In this document: in pieces, positions 44,656 to 52,384 of the stretch
How positions within the stretch are numbered: position 1 is the first letter of the stretch
How the letters are laid out: each line of letters begins with the position of its first letter
Made by a program: the position numbers and the translations under genes
NCBI RefSeq assembly: GCF_000384215.1
Contig: NZ_KB913032.1
Span: 7,463,605-7,527,604 of the forward strand
Direction: 5' to 3'
Length of the DNA stretch: 64,000 bases
From: Amycolatopsis alba DSM 44262
GTDB lineage: Bacteria > Actinomycetota > Actinomycetes > Mycobacteriales > Pseudonocardiaceae
The notes under the pieces: model-generated
What the model was told of the DNA's origin: nothing
Databases searched by the model: none
The model's input: only the letters and a program-made list of their open reading frames with translations

Positions 44656-45405
44656 TCAGCCGACCTCGGCCATGACCTCATCGGACACATCGAAGTTCGC
44701 GTAGACGTTCTGCACGTCGTCGCAATCCTCGAGGGCGTCGATGAGCTTGAAGACCTTCTTCGCGCCGTCGACGTCCAGCGGGACGCTGACCGTCGGCAGG
44801 AAGGTGAGATCCGCGGACTCGTACTCGAAACCGGCTTCCTGCAAGGCTTTCCGCACCGGGACGAGGTCGGTGGCCTCGGAGACGATCTCGAAGTTCTCGT
44901 CGAGGTCGTTGACCTCCTCGGCGCCCGCGTCGAGGACGGCCATGAGGACGTCGTCCTCGGCGGCCTCACCCTTGGGCATGATCACGACGCCCTTGCGGTT
45001 GAACATGTAGGCGACCGAACCGGGGTCGGCGAGCGAGCCGTTGTTCCGGGTGAGCGCGGTCCGGACCTCCATGGCGGCACGGTTCTTGTTGTCGGTGAGG
45101 CATTCGATCAGCACGGCCACACCGTTCGGGCCGTAGCCTTCGTAGGTGATGGTCTGCCAGTCGGCGCCGCCCGCTTCCTCACCGGCGCCGCGTTTGCGGG
45201 CGCGTTCGATGTTGTCCTGCGGGACCGAGTTCTTCTTGGCCTTCTGGATGGCGTCGTAGAGCGTCGGGTTGCCGTCCGGGTCACCACCGCCGGTGCGTCC
45301 CGCCACCTCGATGTTCTTGATCAACCGGGCGAAGAGCTTGCCGCGCTTCGCGTCCAGGTTGGCCTTCTTGTGCTTCGTGGTGGCCCACTTGGAGTGGCCG
45401 CTCAT
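44656..45405 (-). CDS. yebC: YebC/PmpR-family regulatory protein
   Basis: A 249-residue protein starting [20 protein letters not shown], with the standard [10 protein letters not shown] and [12 protein letters not shown] motifs. YebC-family proteins act as transcription factors or aid ribosomes at proline stretches. It lies between pdxT and ruvC, a conserved order. GGAGGAG precedes the ATG. Confidence 0.97.
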   Translation of the reverse strand: MSGHSKWATTKHKKANLDAKRGKLFARLIKNIEVAGRTGGGDPDGNPTLYDAIQKAKKNSVPQDNIERARKRGAGEEAGGADWQTITYEGYGPNGVAVLIECLTDNKNRAAMEVRTALTRNNGSLADPGSVAYMFNRKGVVIMPKGEAAEDDVLMAVLDAGAEEVNDLDENFEIVSEATDLVPVRKALQEAGFEYESADLTFLPTVSVPLDVDGAKKVFKLIDALEDCDDVQNVYANFDVSDEVMAEVG

Positions 45406-45451
45406 CTCTCCTCCATCTACTCCTGTGCCCGCCGCTGAGCACCGGTTTTGC

Positions 45452-46081
45452 TTAAGCTTGCCGCACGAGGTCGACGAACAGCCTGTGCACGCGTTCGTCC
45501 CCGGTGAGTTCGGGGTGGAACGACGTGGCGAGAACCGCCCCCTGCCGGACCGCGACGATCCTAGCGGCCGCGTCGTCCGAGCCCGGCATTTCGGGGACAC
45601 TGGCGAGTACCTCGACCCCGTCGCCCACTTTTTCGACCCACGGGGCGCGGATGAACACAGCGTGCACCGGACCGCCTTCGATGCCGGTGAAGTCGAGGTC
45701 GGCCTCGAACGAGTCCACCTGCCGCCCGAACGCGTTGCGCCGCACGACGACGTCGAGCCCGCCGAGTTGCTGCTGGTCAGGCCGTCCGTCGAGGGCCTGG
45801 CGGGCGAGCAGGATCATCCCGGCGCAGGAACCGAACGCGGGCAGGCCACCCGCGATGCGCTCGCGCAGGGGTTCGAGCAGTTCGAAGGTCTCGAGCAGCC
45901 TCGACATGGTGGTCGATTCGCCGCCGGGCAGCACCAGGCCGTCCACTTCGGACAGTTCGCTCGCGCGGCGGACCGGCAGCGCACGGGCACCGGCGCGCTC
46001 CACCATCGCGGCGTGCTCCCGCACGTCACCCTGCAGTGCGAGCACGCCGACCACCGGCCGTGCTCCCGTCGCGATCGCCAC
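45452..46081 (-). CDS. pdxT: Pyridoxal 5'-phosphate synthase glutaminase subunit
   Basis: A 209-residue class I glutaminase. [12 protein letters not shown], the GGEST motif, nucleophile Cys in [10 protein letters not shown] and catalytic His in SFHPELT are present. It feeds ammonia to PdxS for vitamin B6 synthesis. GTG at 46081 has GGAGG 5 bases upstream. Its partner pdxS is unusually far away, at 53649-54563, with unrelated genes between. Confidence 0.97.
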   Translation of the reverse strand: MAIATGARPVVGVLALQGDVREHAAMVERAGARALPVRRASELSEVDGLVLPGGESTTMSRLLETFELLEPLRERIAGGLPAFGSCAGMILLARQALDGRPDQQQLGGLDVVVRRNAFGRQVDSFEADLDFTGIEGGPVHAVFIRAPWVEKVGDGVEVLASVPEMPGSDDAAARIVAVRQGAVLATSFHPELTGDERVHRLFVDLVRQA

Positions 46082-46135
46082 CCGACCTCCCGAAAGACCT
46101 TCCCCTCAGCTTAGGCGCCCAGGGGAACGGCCAGG

Positions 46136-46456
46136 TCAGGGGACCCCGGCCAGCCGCAGCAAGGCGGCGGTCGCCGCCGCCGCGACGACGACCAGCGCGA
46201 ACGGCACCTTGCGCCAGGCGAGCACGCCGCCGACCAGGACACCGGCGGGCCGGGCGTATCCGGCGAACTCGTGCCCTTCGGTGAGCGCGGCGACCGCGAC
46301 CAGCGCCGCCAGCAGGACGATCGCCGACCGTGCCATCAGCTTCTCGGCCTTGGGCGACACGGTGAACCGCGTCTTCAGCACCGGTCCGGCGAACCGGAAG
46401 GCAAAAGTCCCGGCCGCGAGCACGCCGCCCGCGATGATCAGGTCCAGCGGATCCAT
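46136..46456 (-). CDS. azlD: AzlD-type branched-chain amino-acid exporter small subunit
   Basis: A 106-residue membrane protein with about four helices, ending RLAGVP. FAFRFAGPVL near the start and the GVLVGGVLAWRKVPF segment fit AzlD. With AzlC it exports branched-chain amino acids or analogues. Its ATG overlaps the azlC stop (TGATG). Confidence 0.9.
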   Translation of the reverse strand: MDPLDLIIAGGVLAAGTFAFRFAGPVLKTRFTVSPKAEKLMARSAIVLLAALVAVAALTEGHEFAGYARPAGVLVGGVLAWRKVPFALVVVAAAATAALLRLAGVP

Positions 46457-47169
46457 CAGCGCACTCCCTCGGGTTCACGTTCGGCGGGTTCCTTCGCGGC
46501 CACTCCGGCCAGCACGCCGACCAGCGCGAGCAGGACCGGCAGCCCGGCGGGCAGGAACGGTGTCGTGGCCAGCGCGACAGCCACGCCGAGGACCACCGGC
46601 AGCCGGGTGGCACGGTCGCGCAGCGACGGCAGGACCAGTGCGAGCAGGACCGCCGGGAAGGCCGCGTCGAGGCCGAAGGCGTCGGTGTCGCTGATCGCCG
46701 TCCCGGCGTACGCCCCGGCGAGGACACCGATGTTCCAGCACACGAACAGCCCGATCCCGCACACCCAGTACGCCGCCTTGCGCCGCTCTTCGTCTCGCTG
46801 GGCCAGCGCGAAAGCGACCGATTCGTCGATCATCAGGTGGCTGCCGACGATCCTCGACGACCACCGCTTCCCCAGGACGTCGCCGATCGCGAAGCCGAAC
46901 GGCAGATGCCGCGCGTTGGCCAGCAGGCCCGCCGCGACGGCCGCGACCGGGCTGCCGCCGGCGGCGATGATGCCGACGAACATGAACTGCGAGGCACCCG
47001 CGAAGACGAGCACCGACAGGAGCATCGGCGCCCAGATCGGGAAGCCGGAACCCACCGCGATCGCGCCGTAGGAGATGCCGACAATGATGTCGGCGAGGCA
47101 GACCAGCCCGATGTCACGGAGAAGATCGCGCCCCAGGACACGAGTGGTTGTTCGCCATATCGAACGCAT
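46456..47169 (-). CDS. azlC: AzlC-type branched-chain amino-acid exporter large subunit
   Basis: A 237-residue membrane protein. IVGISYGAIAVGSGFPIWAP and FAGASQFMFVGIIAAGGSPV are AzlC hallmarks. ATG at 47169 starts where homology begins; 47268 would overlap the divergent regulator. It is divergent from an XRE-cupin regulator that probably represses it. Confidence 0.92.
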   Translation of the reverse strand: MRSIWRTTTRVLGRDLLRDIGLVCLADIIVGISYGAIAVGSGFPIWAPMLLSVLVFAGASQFMFVGIIAAGGSPVAAVAAGLLANARHLPFGFAIGDVLGKRWSSRIVGSHLMIDESVAFALAQRDEERRKAAYWVCGIGLFVCWNIGVLAGAYAGTAISDTDAFGLDAAFPAVLLALVLPSLRDRATRLPVVLGVAVALATTPFLPAGLPVLLALVGVLAGVAAKEPAEREPEGVR

Positions 47170-47176
47170 AGTGTCA

Positions 47177-47215
47177 TACAATGAACGAACGCAGCCATGT
47201 TCGTCAAGGCGAACA
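47177..47215. promoter_or_regulatory. Divergent promoter and operator between azlC and the XRE gene
   Basis: TACAAT (47177-47182) is a near-consensus -10 box for the regulator. Just downstream, TGTTCG-tcaagg-CGAACA (47198-47215) is a perfect inverted repeat suitable for the XRE protein; bound there it would block its own transcript. The complementary ATTGTA lies 6 bases from the azlC start. Confidence 0.5.
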
Positions 47216-47237
47216 AAACGACCGATGGAGCGAACGC

Positions 47238-47804
47238 ATGTCCCCGACCGCGTCCGACGGCGCACCACTGGACGTCATCGCCACGTCCCTGCGGCGGGAA
47301 CGCGCCCGCACCGGGCTGTCCCTCACCGAGGTCGCCAAACGCGCCGGCATCGCGAAATCCACGCTCTCCCAGCTGGAGTCCGGGGCCGGGAACCCGAGCG
47401 TCGAGACGATCTGGGCGCTGTGCGTCGCGCTCGACATTCCTTTCTCCCGTGTGGTCGAACCCGAGCGCCCCCGCGTGCAGGTGATCCGTTCGGGCAACGG
47501 GCCGACGGTGTTCGCCGAACACGCCGACTACGCGTGCACGCTGCTCAGCTCCTGCCCGCCCGGTGCCCGGCGCGACGTCTACCTGATTCGCGGCGAGCCC
47601 GGACGGCCCCGGCTTTCGGATCCGCATATGAGCGGCATCGTCGAGCACATGGTCCTCAGCGCCGGACGGGCCAGGGTCGGGCCACAGGACGACCCTGTCG
47701 AGCTCCTGCCCGGCGACTACATCTGCTACCCCGGCGACATCCCGCACATCTTCGAGGCGCTCGAACCGGGCACGTACGGCGTCGAGATCGCGGAGTACAC
47801 CTGA
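47238..47804 (+). CDS. XRE-family regulator with cupin domain
   Basis: A 188-residue protein: HTH (residues about 15-65, LTEVAKRAGIAKSTLSQLE) and a C-terminal cupin with PGDYICYPGDIPHIFEAL. Such proteins sense small molecules, often amino acids. It faces azlC and probably controls azlCD. GGAG lies 8 bases before the ATG at 47238. Confidence 0.92.
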   Translation: MSPTASDGAPLDVIATSLRRERARTGLSLTEVAKRAGIAKSTLSQLESGAGNPSVETIWALCVALDIPFSRVVEPERPRVQVIRSGNGPTVFAEHADYACTLLSSCPPGARRDVYLIRGEPGRPRLSDPHMSGIVEHMVLSAGRARVGPQDDPVELLPGDYICYPGDIPHIFEALEPGTYGVEIAEYT

Positions 47805-49184
47805 TCAGGCGGCAGGCTCGTCGGACTTCTCTTCGGTGACGTCGGCGAGCTTCCAGCCGCCCTTCCGCCGCAGCACCAGGAGGTAGTACCCGATCGACAG
47901 CAGGACGACGCAGGCCGTGACGATCAGGCTCGGCCGTCCCACCGCCGGGTCGAGCAGGTTCTGATAGACCACGAACACCAGCACGGCCAGCGCCAGCACC
48001 GGCGCGACCGGGAACCACGGCATCCGGTACTTCGCGTGCGAGGTGGCGCCGGTGCGGCGGCCGATGATCGCACCGAGGCACAGCGCCGCGTAGACCGCCA
48101 CGATCGACGTGCTCGTCACCACCAGCAGCAGTTTCGGATCGACGAAGCAGAGCAGCGCGGCCACCAGGCCGGTGCCGACGGTGGCCACCCACGGCGTCCC
48201 GAACTTCGGATGCACCGCGGACAGCGCCCGGTTCACCGGCGACGGCCACGCGCTGTCCCTGCCGCTGCTGAACAGCATCCGCGAGCTGATCAGCACGATC
48301 GCCAGCACCGCGTTGATGATCGCGAGCGCGACCGCCAGGCCGAGCACCGTGTCGAGTGTTCCGCCGCCGCGCGAGCCGATGAAGTAGGACAGCATGTTCT
48401 CCGAGGCGAACAACGCGTTCAGATCGGGCGCGCCGAGCAGGACCGCGGTCACCGGGATCAGTTCGGCGAGCACCGTGATGCCGAGCGCCATCAGGATCGC
48501 GCGGGCGATCCCGCGGGAGGCGTCCTGCGTCTCCTCGCCGAAGTACACCGCCGAGCCGTAGCCGTTGTAGGCGAAGATCGCGACCGAAGTGGCGATCGCG
48601 ATGGCGCCGACCGTGGCCGGGCTCCCGTCGGAAGCGACCGGATGCGCGAGCAACTCGCTGAACGACCGCGCCGGATTGAACAGGCCGAGGGCGCTGACCA
48701 CGATCAGCGCGAGGATCTCGATCGCCAGGAAGATCCCGGTCACCCAGGCGTTGAGCTTGATGTCGAACACCCCGACCACGGCCGCGACCACGCAGGTCAC
48801 GGCGGCGATGACCGGGCCGGGCACGCCGGGCAGGAGCACGCCGAGGTAGGTGCCTACGCCGAGCGCGATCACCGCGACGATGAGCACCTGGGTGATGATC
48901 ATCAGGCCCAGTACGGCGAACCCCGGCAATCGGCCGAGCGTGCGGGTGACGATCGCGTACTCGCCGCCTGCCAGCGGGAACGCCGACGCGAGCTCGGCGT
49001 AGACGAAGGCCATGAACACGCCGACGACCGCGGCGGCCACGAAGCTGTAGAAGGCGCCCGTCCCGGCGCCGGAGATCACCCCCGGCGCGATGATGAAGAC
49101 CGACGAGGCGGGGCTGATCGCGGAGAGCGTGATGAGCAGCGTGCCGAGGGTGCGCAGACCGCGGCGCAGGGCGGGAGTGGACAC
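47805..49184 (-). CDS. APC-family amino-acid permease
   Basis: A 459-residue transporter with about 12 helices. The helix-1 region TLSAISPASSVFIIAPGVIS and the helix-6 region FAYNGYGSAVYFGEET are typical of APC superfamily members for amino acids or amines. GTG at 49184 has GGAGG 7 bases upstream; the frame extends to 49430 without homology. It is divergent from the TetR/peptidase operon and is probably its partner in peptide or amino-acid use. Confidence 0.93.
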   Translation of the reverse strand: MSTPALRRGLRTLGTLLITLSAISPASSVFIIAPGVISGAGTGAFYSFVAAAVVGVFMAFVYAELASAFPLAGGEYAIVTRTLGRLPGFAVLGLMIITQVLIVAVIALGVGTYLGVLLPGVPGPVIAAVTCVVAAVVGVFDIKLNAWVTGIFLAIEILALIVVSALGLFNPARSFSELLAHPVASDGSPATVGAIAIATSVAIFAYNGYGSAVYFGEETQDASRGIARAILMALGITVLAELIPVTAVLLGAPDLNALFASENMLSYFIGSRGGGTLDTVLGLAVALAIINAVLAIVLISSRMLFSSGRDSAWPSPVNRALSAVHPKFGTPWVATVGTGLVAALLCFVDPKLLLVVTSTSIVAVYAALCLGAIIGRRTGATSHAKYRMPWFPVAPVLALAVLVFVVYQNLLDPAVGRPSLIVTACVVLLSIGYYLLVLRRKGGWKLADVTEEKSDEPAA

Positions 49185-49220
49185 GGCCGACCTCCTACAA
49201 GGTAGGTTCCTTGAAACTCC

Positions 49221-49316
49221 TTCGAAGAACTGTTGAGCACGCATCAAAGGCTCTCCGCGCTGTGACGTCAAGAGCCGATCGTGATCAGCCCTTGCGTTTT
49301 TCGAACAAGATTCGAA
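49221..49316. promoter_or_regulatory. TTCGAA boxes in the divergent permease/TetR region
   Basis: TTCGAA occurs at 49221-49226, 49300-49305 and 49311-49316. The last two are 11 bp apart, one helical turn, within TTCGAACAAGATTCGAA. They lie 10-27 bp before the TetR ATG at 49327 and about 40 bp before the permease start, and are candidate TetR operators. Confidence 0.5.
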
Positions 49317-49326
49317 GAATGAGGGC

Positions 49327-49938
49327 ATGGCGAGACCGAGCAAGGCACCGGAACGACGGGCCGAACTGATCGAGGTGGCCAGACGGGCCGTCCTCGACCG
49401 CGGCGTGCTGAACCTGCGGCTGCGGGACATCGCCGAAGGCGCGGGCCTGTCGTCGGGTTCGGTCCTGTACTACTTCCCCACCCTCGCCGACCTGCTCCAG
49501 GAGGTGCAGCGTGAGGCGGTGGCGCGGTTCTGCTCGGCGCGGGAACGGGCCGCGAGCGCGAAGACGGACCCCGGCGAGCGGCTGCTCTCGATGATCCGCA
49601 GCGGCCTGCCCACCGGTCCCGGCGACGAACTGTGCGTGCTGCTCTACGAACTCGGCACGATCGCCCGCCGCGATCCCGTGTACGCCGCCCGGCACATCAC
49701 GCTCTACGAGCAGCAGGTCCGGATCTACACCGGCATCCTCGAAGCGGGTGCCGCCACCGGCGAATTCACCCTGACCGCGGACGCGGTGTCGATCGCGCGG
49801 AACCTCGTCGCACTGGAAGACGGCTACGGCCTGCACCTCACCCAGGCCGTGCCGACGCTGGAAACCTCGACCGCCGAAGCGATGTTGCTCTCCTACGCCC
49901 GCACCGCGACTTCGAACCCCTTGGAGGACCGTCCATGA
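49327..49938 (+). CDS. TetR-family regulator
   Basis: A 203-residue TetR protein. RLRDIAEGAGLSSGSVLYYF is the recognition HTH (about residues 35-54). It resembles the BetI-like subgroup that senses amines or amino acids. The peptidase gene begins within its stop codon (ATGA), and a permease gene diverges from it. Confidence 0.93.
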   Translation: MARPSKAPERRAELIEVARRAVLDRGVLNLRLRDIAEGAGLSSGSVLYYFPTLADLLQEVQREAVARFCSARERAASAKTDPGERLLSMIRSGLPTGPGDELCVLLYELGTIARRDPVYAARHITLYEQQVRIYTGILEAGAATGEFTLTADAVSIARNLVALEDGYGLHLTQAVPTLETSTAEAMLLSYARTATSNPLEDRP

Positions 49939-50999
49939 CCCGCGCCCGCGATCTGGGTATCCCGCTGCCCGGCCGGACCGGCGAGCTCAACGCGCTCACC
50001 GACGTCCCCGGCGTCGAGGTCGGCTTCACGACACTCGTCGAAGGCGATTCGGTGCGCACCGGTGTCACCGCCGTCCTGCCGCGCGGACGTGGGGACTTCG
50101 CCGTGCCGTGCGCCGCCGGGACGTACGCCCTCAACGGCAACGGCGAGATGACCGGCACCGCTTGGCTGGCCGAGACCGGGTCGCTGACCCTGCCGGTGCT
50201 GATCACCTCCACGCACGCCGTCGGCGCGTGTCATCGTGGCGTGATCGACTGGGTGGTGCGCGAACGGCCCGACGTCGCGGCCGAATGGCTGCTGCCGGTG
50301 GTCGCGGAAACCTGGGACGGCTACCTGAACGACAGCACCGCGCCGACCGTCCACGGTGGACACGCGATCGCCGCGATCGACGCCGCGAGGACCGGGCCGG
50401 TGCGCGAAGGCTCCGTCGGCGGCGGCACCGGGATGACGTGTTACGGCTTCAAGGGCGGCACCGGCACGGCCTCCCGCGTCGTGTCCTATGGGGACGACGA
50501 GTACACCGTGGGTGCGTTGGTACAGGCCAACTTCGGCTCGCGCCGTGAGCTCACCGTCGCGGGCGAGCACGTCGGCCTGGAACTCGGGGCCGACAACCCG
50601 ATGGAGGAGGAATGGTCGGCGCCGTCGGGCGCGGGTTCGGTGATCGTGATCGTGGGGACCGACGCTCCCCTGCTGCCCGGCCAGTGCACGTCGCTCGCGC
50701 GCCGGGTCCCGCTCGGTCTCGCCCGCACCGGCACCACGGGCTCGCATTTCTCCGGTGATCTCTTCCTCGCGTTCAGCACGGCGAATCCCGGCGCGCTCAC
50801 CAGCCGGTTCCCCCGGACGGAAGAGGCCGAGTACGAGAACCTCCGGTTCATCCCGTGGGGCAGGCTCGACCCGTTCTTCGAAGCCGTGGTGCAGGCGACC
50901 GAGGAGGCGGTGCTCAACGCGCTGTTCGCGAACGAGGAGATGACCGGCCATCGGGGTCACCGGGTCCCCGCGGTGCCGGAGGCGCGCTGGCGCGGCTGA
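49935..50999 (+). CDS. P1-family (S58) aminopeptidase, DmpA-like
   Basis: A 354-residue Ntn-hydrolase-like enzyme that matures by self-cleavage. GVEVGFTTLVEGD, and STHAVGACHRGVIDWVV lie in the first half. GAGSVIVIVGTDAPLLPGQ near residue 235 contains the Gly-Ser cleavage point that frees the nucleophile Ser. DmpA-type enzymes release N-terminal D-, L- or beta-amino acids from short peptides. It is coupled to the TetR gene by ATGA and preceded by TTGGAGG. Confidence 0.93.
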   Translation: MTRARDLGIPLPGRTGELNALTDVPGVEVGFTTLVEGDSVRTGVTAVLPRGRGDFAVPCAAGTYALNGNGEMTGTAWLAETGSLTLPVLITSTHAVGACHRGVIDWVVRERPDVAAEWLLPVVAETWDGYLNDSTAPTVHGGHAIAAIDAARTGPVREGSVGGGTGMTCYGFKGGTGTASRVVSYGDDEYTVGALVQANFGSRRELTVAGEHVGLELGADNPMEEEWSAPSGAGSVIVIVGTDAPLLPGQCTSLARRVPLGLARTGTTGSHFSGDLFLAFSTANPGALTSRFPRTEEAEYENLRFIPWGRLDPFFEAVVQATEEAVLNALFANEEMTGHRGHRVPAVPEARWRG

Positions 51000-51050
51000 T
51001 CCGCGTCGCGCAGACCTCGTCGGGGAGCGAGTCGAGCAGACGATGGAAAT

Positions 51051-51401
51051 AGCCCTCTTCTTCCACCGGCATTCGAGACCTATCGGCCAGGCGCAGGAGC
51101 GGTCCGAGCACTGCCCGCCCACGCGCGAGCGGGCCAGGCACTGAACTGGCAGTTCGTCGTCCACGATCTGCGCCGGCTGCGGAGCAGCCGTGGGCTTCGG
51201 CTGAGCGTGCCGACCGAAATCCTCGTCGGCGGCCGGGACGTCCTCGTGCCGGAGGCCTTCCTGCGCGGCGGCGAGCGGTACGCGGACGACCTGCGCGTCC
51301 GCGTACTCGAAGACTGCGGGCATCTCATTCCCGAGCAGCGGCCCGATGCCGTCGTATCCGCCGCCCGAGCCCTGTTCGCCCACAGCCGGGAGCGCTACTG
51401 A
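51051..51401 (+). pseudogene. Alpha/beta-hydrolase C-terminal remnant
   Basis: From about 51066 the frame reads FETYRPGAGAVRALPAHARA, then LSVPTEILVGGRDVLVPEAF and LEDCGHLIPEQRPDAVV. These are the acid and His region of an epoxide-hydrolase or haloalkane-dehalogenase-like hydrolase. A TAG at 51048 closes the frame upstream and the nucleophile half is missing. It appears to be a decayed 3' end; a downstream GTG at 51207 could still give a 64-residue product. Confidence 0.65.
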
Positions 51402-51559
51402 GCCGATACCCGGACCTCGGTACGGTGCGCGCGGATCCGCCTGCCCGCCCGGCGGGCCCGCTCGACCCACACGCTGCGACCGGCTTTCAGCATCTGCTCG
51501 GTCCGGTAGTCCGCCTCGGCCAGTACTTCGGCGAGCAGAGCGTCGTTGCTGTTCATCAT
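51395..51559 (-). CDS. 54-residue basic small protein
   Basis: Not in standard ORF lists because of length. Starts ATGATG after GAGGGGAAACG and reads MMNSNDALLAEVLAEADYRT, then a basic helix rich in Arg (ERARRAGRRIRAHRTEV). Codon positions show the GC bias expected of actinomycete genes. An inverted repeat lies in its likely promoter. The 3' end overlaps the hydrolase remnant by 7 bp. No family recognised. Confidence 0.6.
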   Translation of the reverse strand: MMNSNDALLAEVLAEADYRTEQMLKAGRSVWVERARRAGRRIRAHRTEVRVSAQ

Positions 51560-51577
51560 CGTTTCCCCTCAGGAACT

Positions 51578-51597
51578 CACTACCTCTTTCGGTAGTG
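51578..51597. promoter_or_regulatory. Inverted repeat upstream of the 54-residue gene
   Basis: CACTACC-tctttc-GGTAGTG reads as a perfect 7-bp inverted repeat 19 bp upstream of the start codon. Its symmetry and place suit a dimeric repressor site. Confidence 0.5.
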
Positions 51598-51712
51598 ACC
51601 AGATTCGTCCTGAGGGGTGGCCTCCGGCATCGGGTGATCACCTACATACCGGCGCGGATCGACCCCTTACCCTTGCTCACCGCCTGTTCGGAAGCCGTAA
51701 GGGGTCGCCAGG

Positions 51713-52129
51713 TCAGAGCCAGTCCGCCTCGATGCCGCGCGCCCGCAACGTCTCCAGCGCCTCGTCGTTGCCCGTGTAGAGCAGCGTCATCGACTTCAGC
51801 TTGGGAAAGTGCTCGAGGTCGGCGAACTCGTCGACGTCGAACAGCCCGTCCTCGCCATCCCAGTTCGGCGCGATCTCCAGGTAGATCTCGTTGCCGCCGT
51901 CCATCTCGAGCTCAGTGACGTTCTCCGCGAGCTCGACGGGAACCTCGAGCGCGTCGAAGTAAGCCAGAGCCTCGGATACCGCCTCGACGCTCCCGTCGTC
52001 GTAGCTGAAACCCTGCTCGGCGGCGTACTCCCGCAGGCTGAACCTCGGCAGGAGTTCCTGGTTGTACATCAGCTCCTGGACCACGGCGATCTTGAAGTTG
52101 CGGTCGCAGAACTGGATCGACTTGCTCAT
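51713..52129 (-). CDS. DUF6892 protein
   Basis: A 138-residue protein. FKIAVVQELMYNQELLPRFS and a Trp/Asp-rich middle (APNWDGEDGLFDVDEF) fit DUF6892, whose members resemble immunity or leucine-repeat-like proteins in bacterial genomes (family from memory). No toxin gene is adjacent. ATG at 52129 lies only 4 bp from a long palindrome and shows no clear ribosome site. Confidence 0.8.
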   Translation of the reverse strand: MSKSIQFCDRNFKIAVVQELMYNQELLPRFSLREYAAEQGFSYDDGSVEAVSEALAYFDALEVPVELAENVTELEMDGGNEIYLEIAPNWDGEDGLFDVDEFADLEHFPKLKSMTLLYTGNDEALETLRARGIEADWL

Positions 52130-52133
52130 GCCG

Positions 52134-52173
52134 CGAACCCTATAGGCGGTGACGACACCGCCTATAGGGTTCG
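52134..52173. promoter_or_regulatory. Perfect 40-bp palindrome at the DUF6892 start
   Basis: Arms 52134-52151 and 52156-52173 (CGAACCCTATAGGCGGTG) pair perfectly around ACGA. Each arm also holds the self-complementary CCTATAGG. It could be a double operator or an RNA hairpin that hides the DUF6892 start. It lies between that gene and the FMN riboswitch and is unlike the AAGGCC hairpins. Confidence 0.8.
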
Positions 52174-52217
52174 AACACACCCTCGGACGGCTACCGAGCA
52201 CCTGCACGATGTGGCTA

Positions 52218-52370
52218 TGATCGGCTCGTGGTGCGATTCCACGGTGTGGCCGTATAGTCGGCCGGTTCCGCCGAGGGGGTGGAACGACCCGGTGTGATTC
52301 CGGGGCCAGGCGGTGAGACCCCGCGTCCCTGTGTCCGGCCGTCGCCGGGCTTCCTGGGTACGCGTCAAAG
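52218..52370 (+). promoter_or_regulatory. FMN riboswitch (RFN element)
   Basis: GGTGCGATTCCAC and GGCCGTATAGTCGGCC match the 5' half of the RFN element; GGTTCC...GGAAC is the variable helix; CCGGTGTGATTCCGGGGCC followed by GGCGGTGAGACC matches the 3' half. It ends about 60 bp before the RibE-RibB fusion start. A CCGGC...GCCGG hairpin at about 52335-52349 may belong to the expression switch. FMN should lower expression. Confidence 0.88.
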
Positions 52371-52384
52371 CGGGGTGTTGAATC

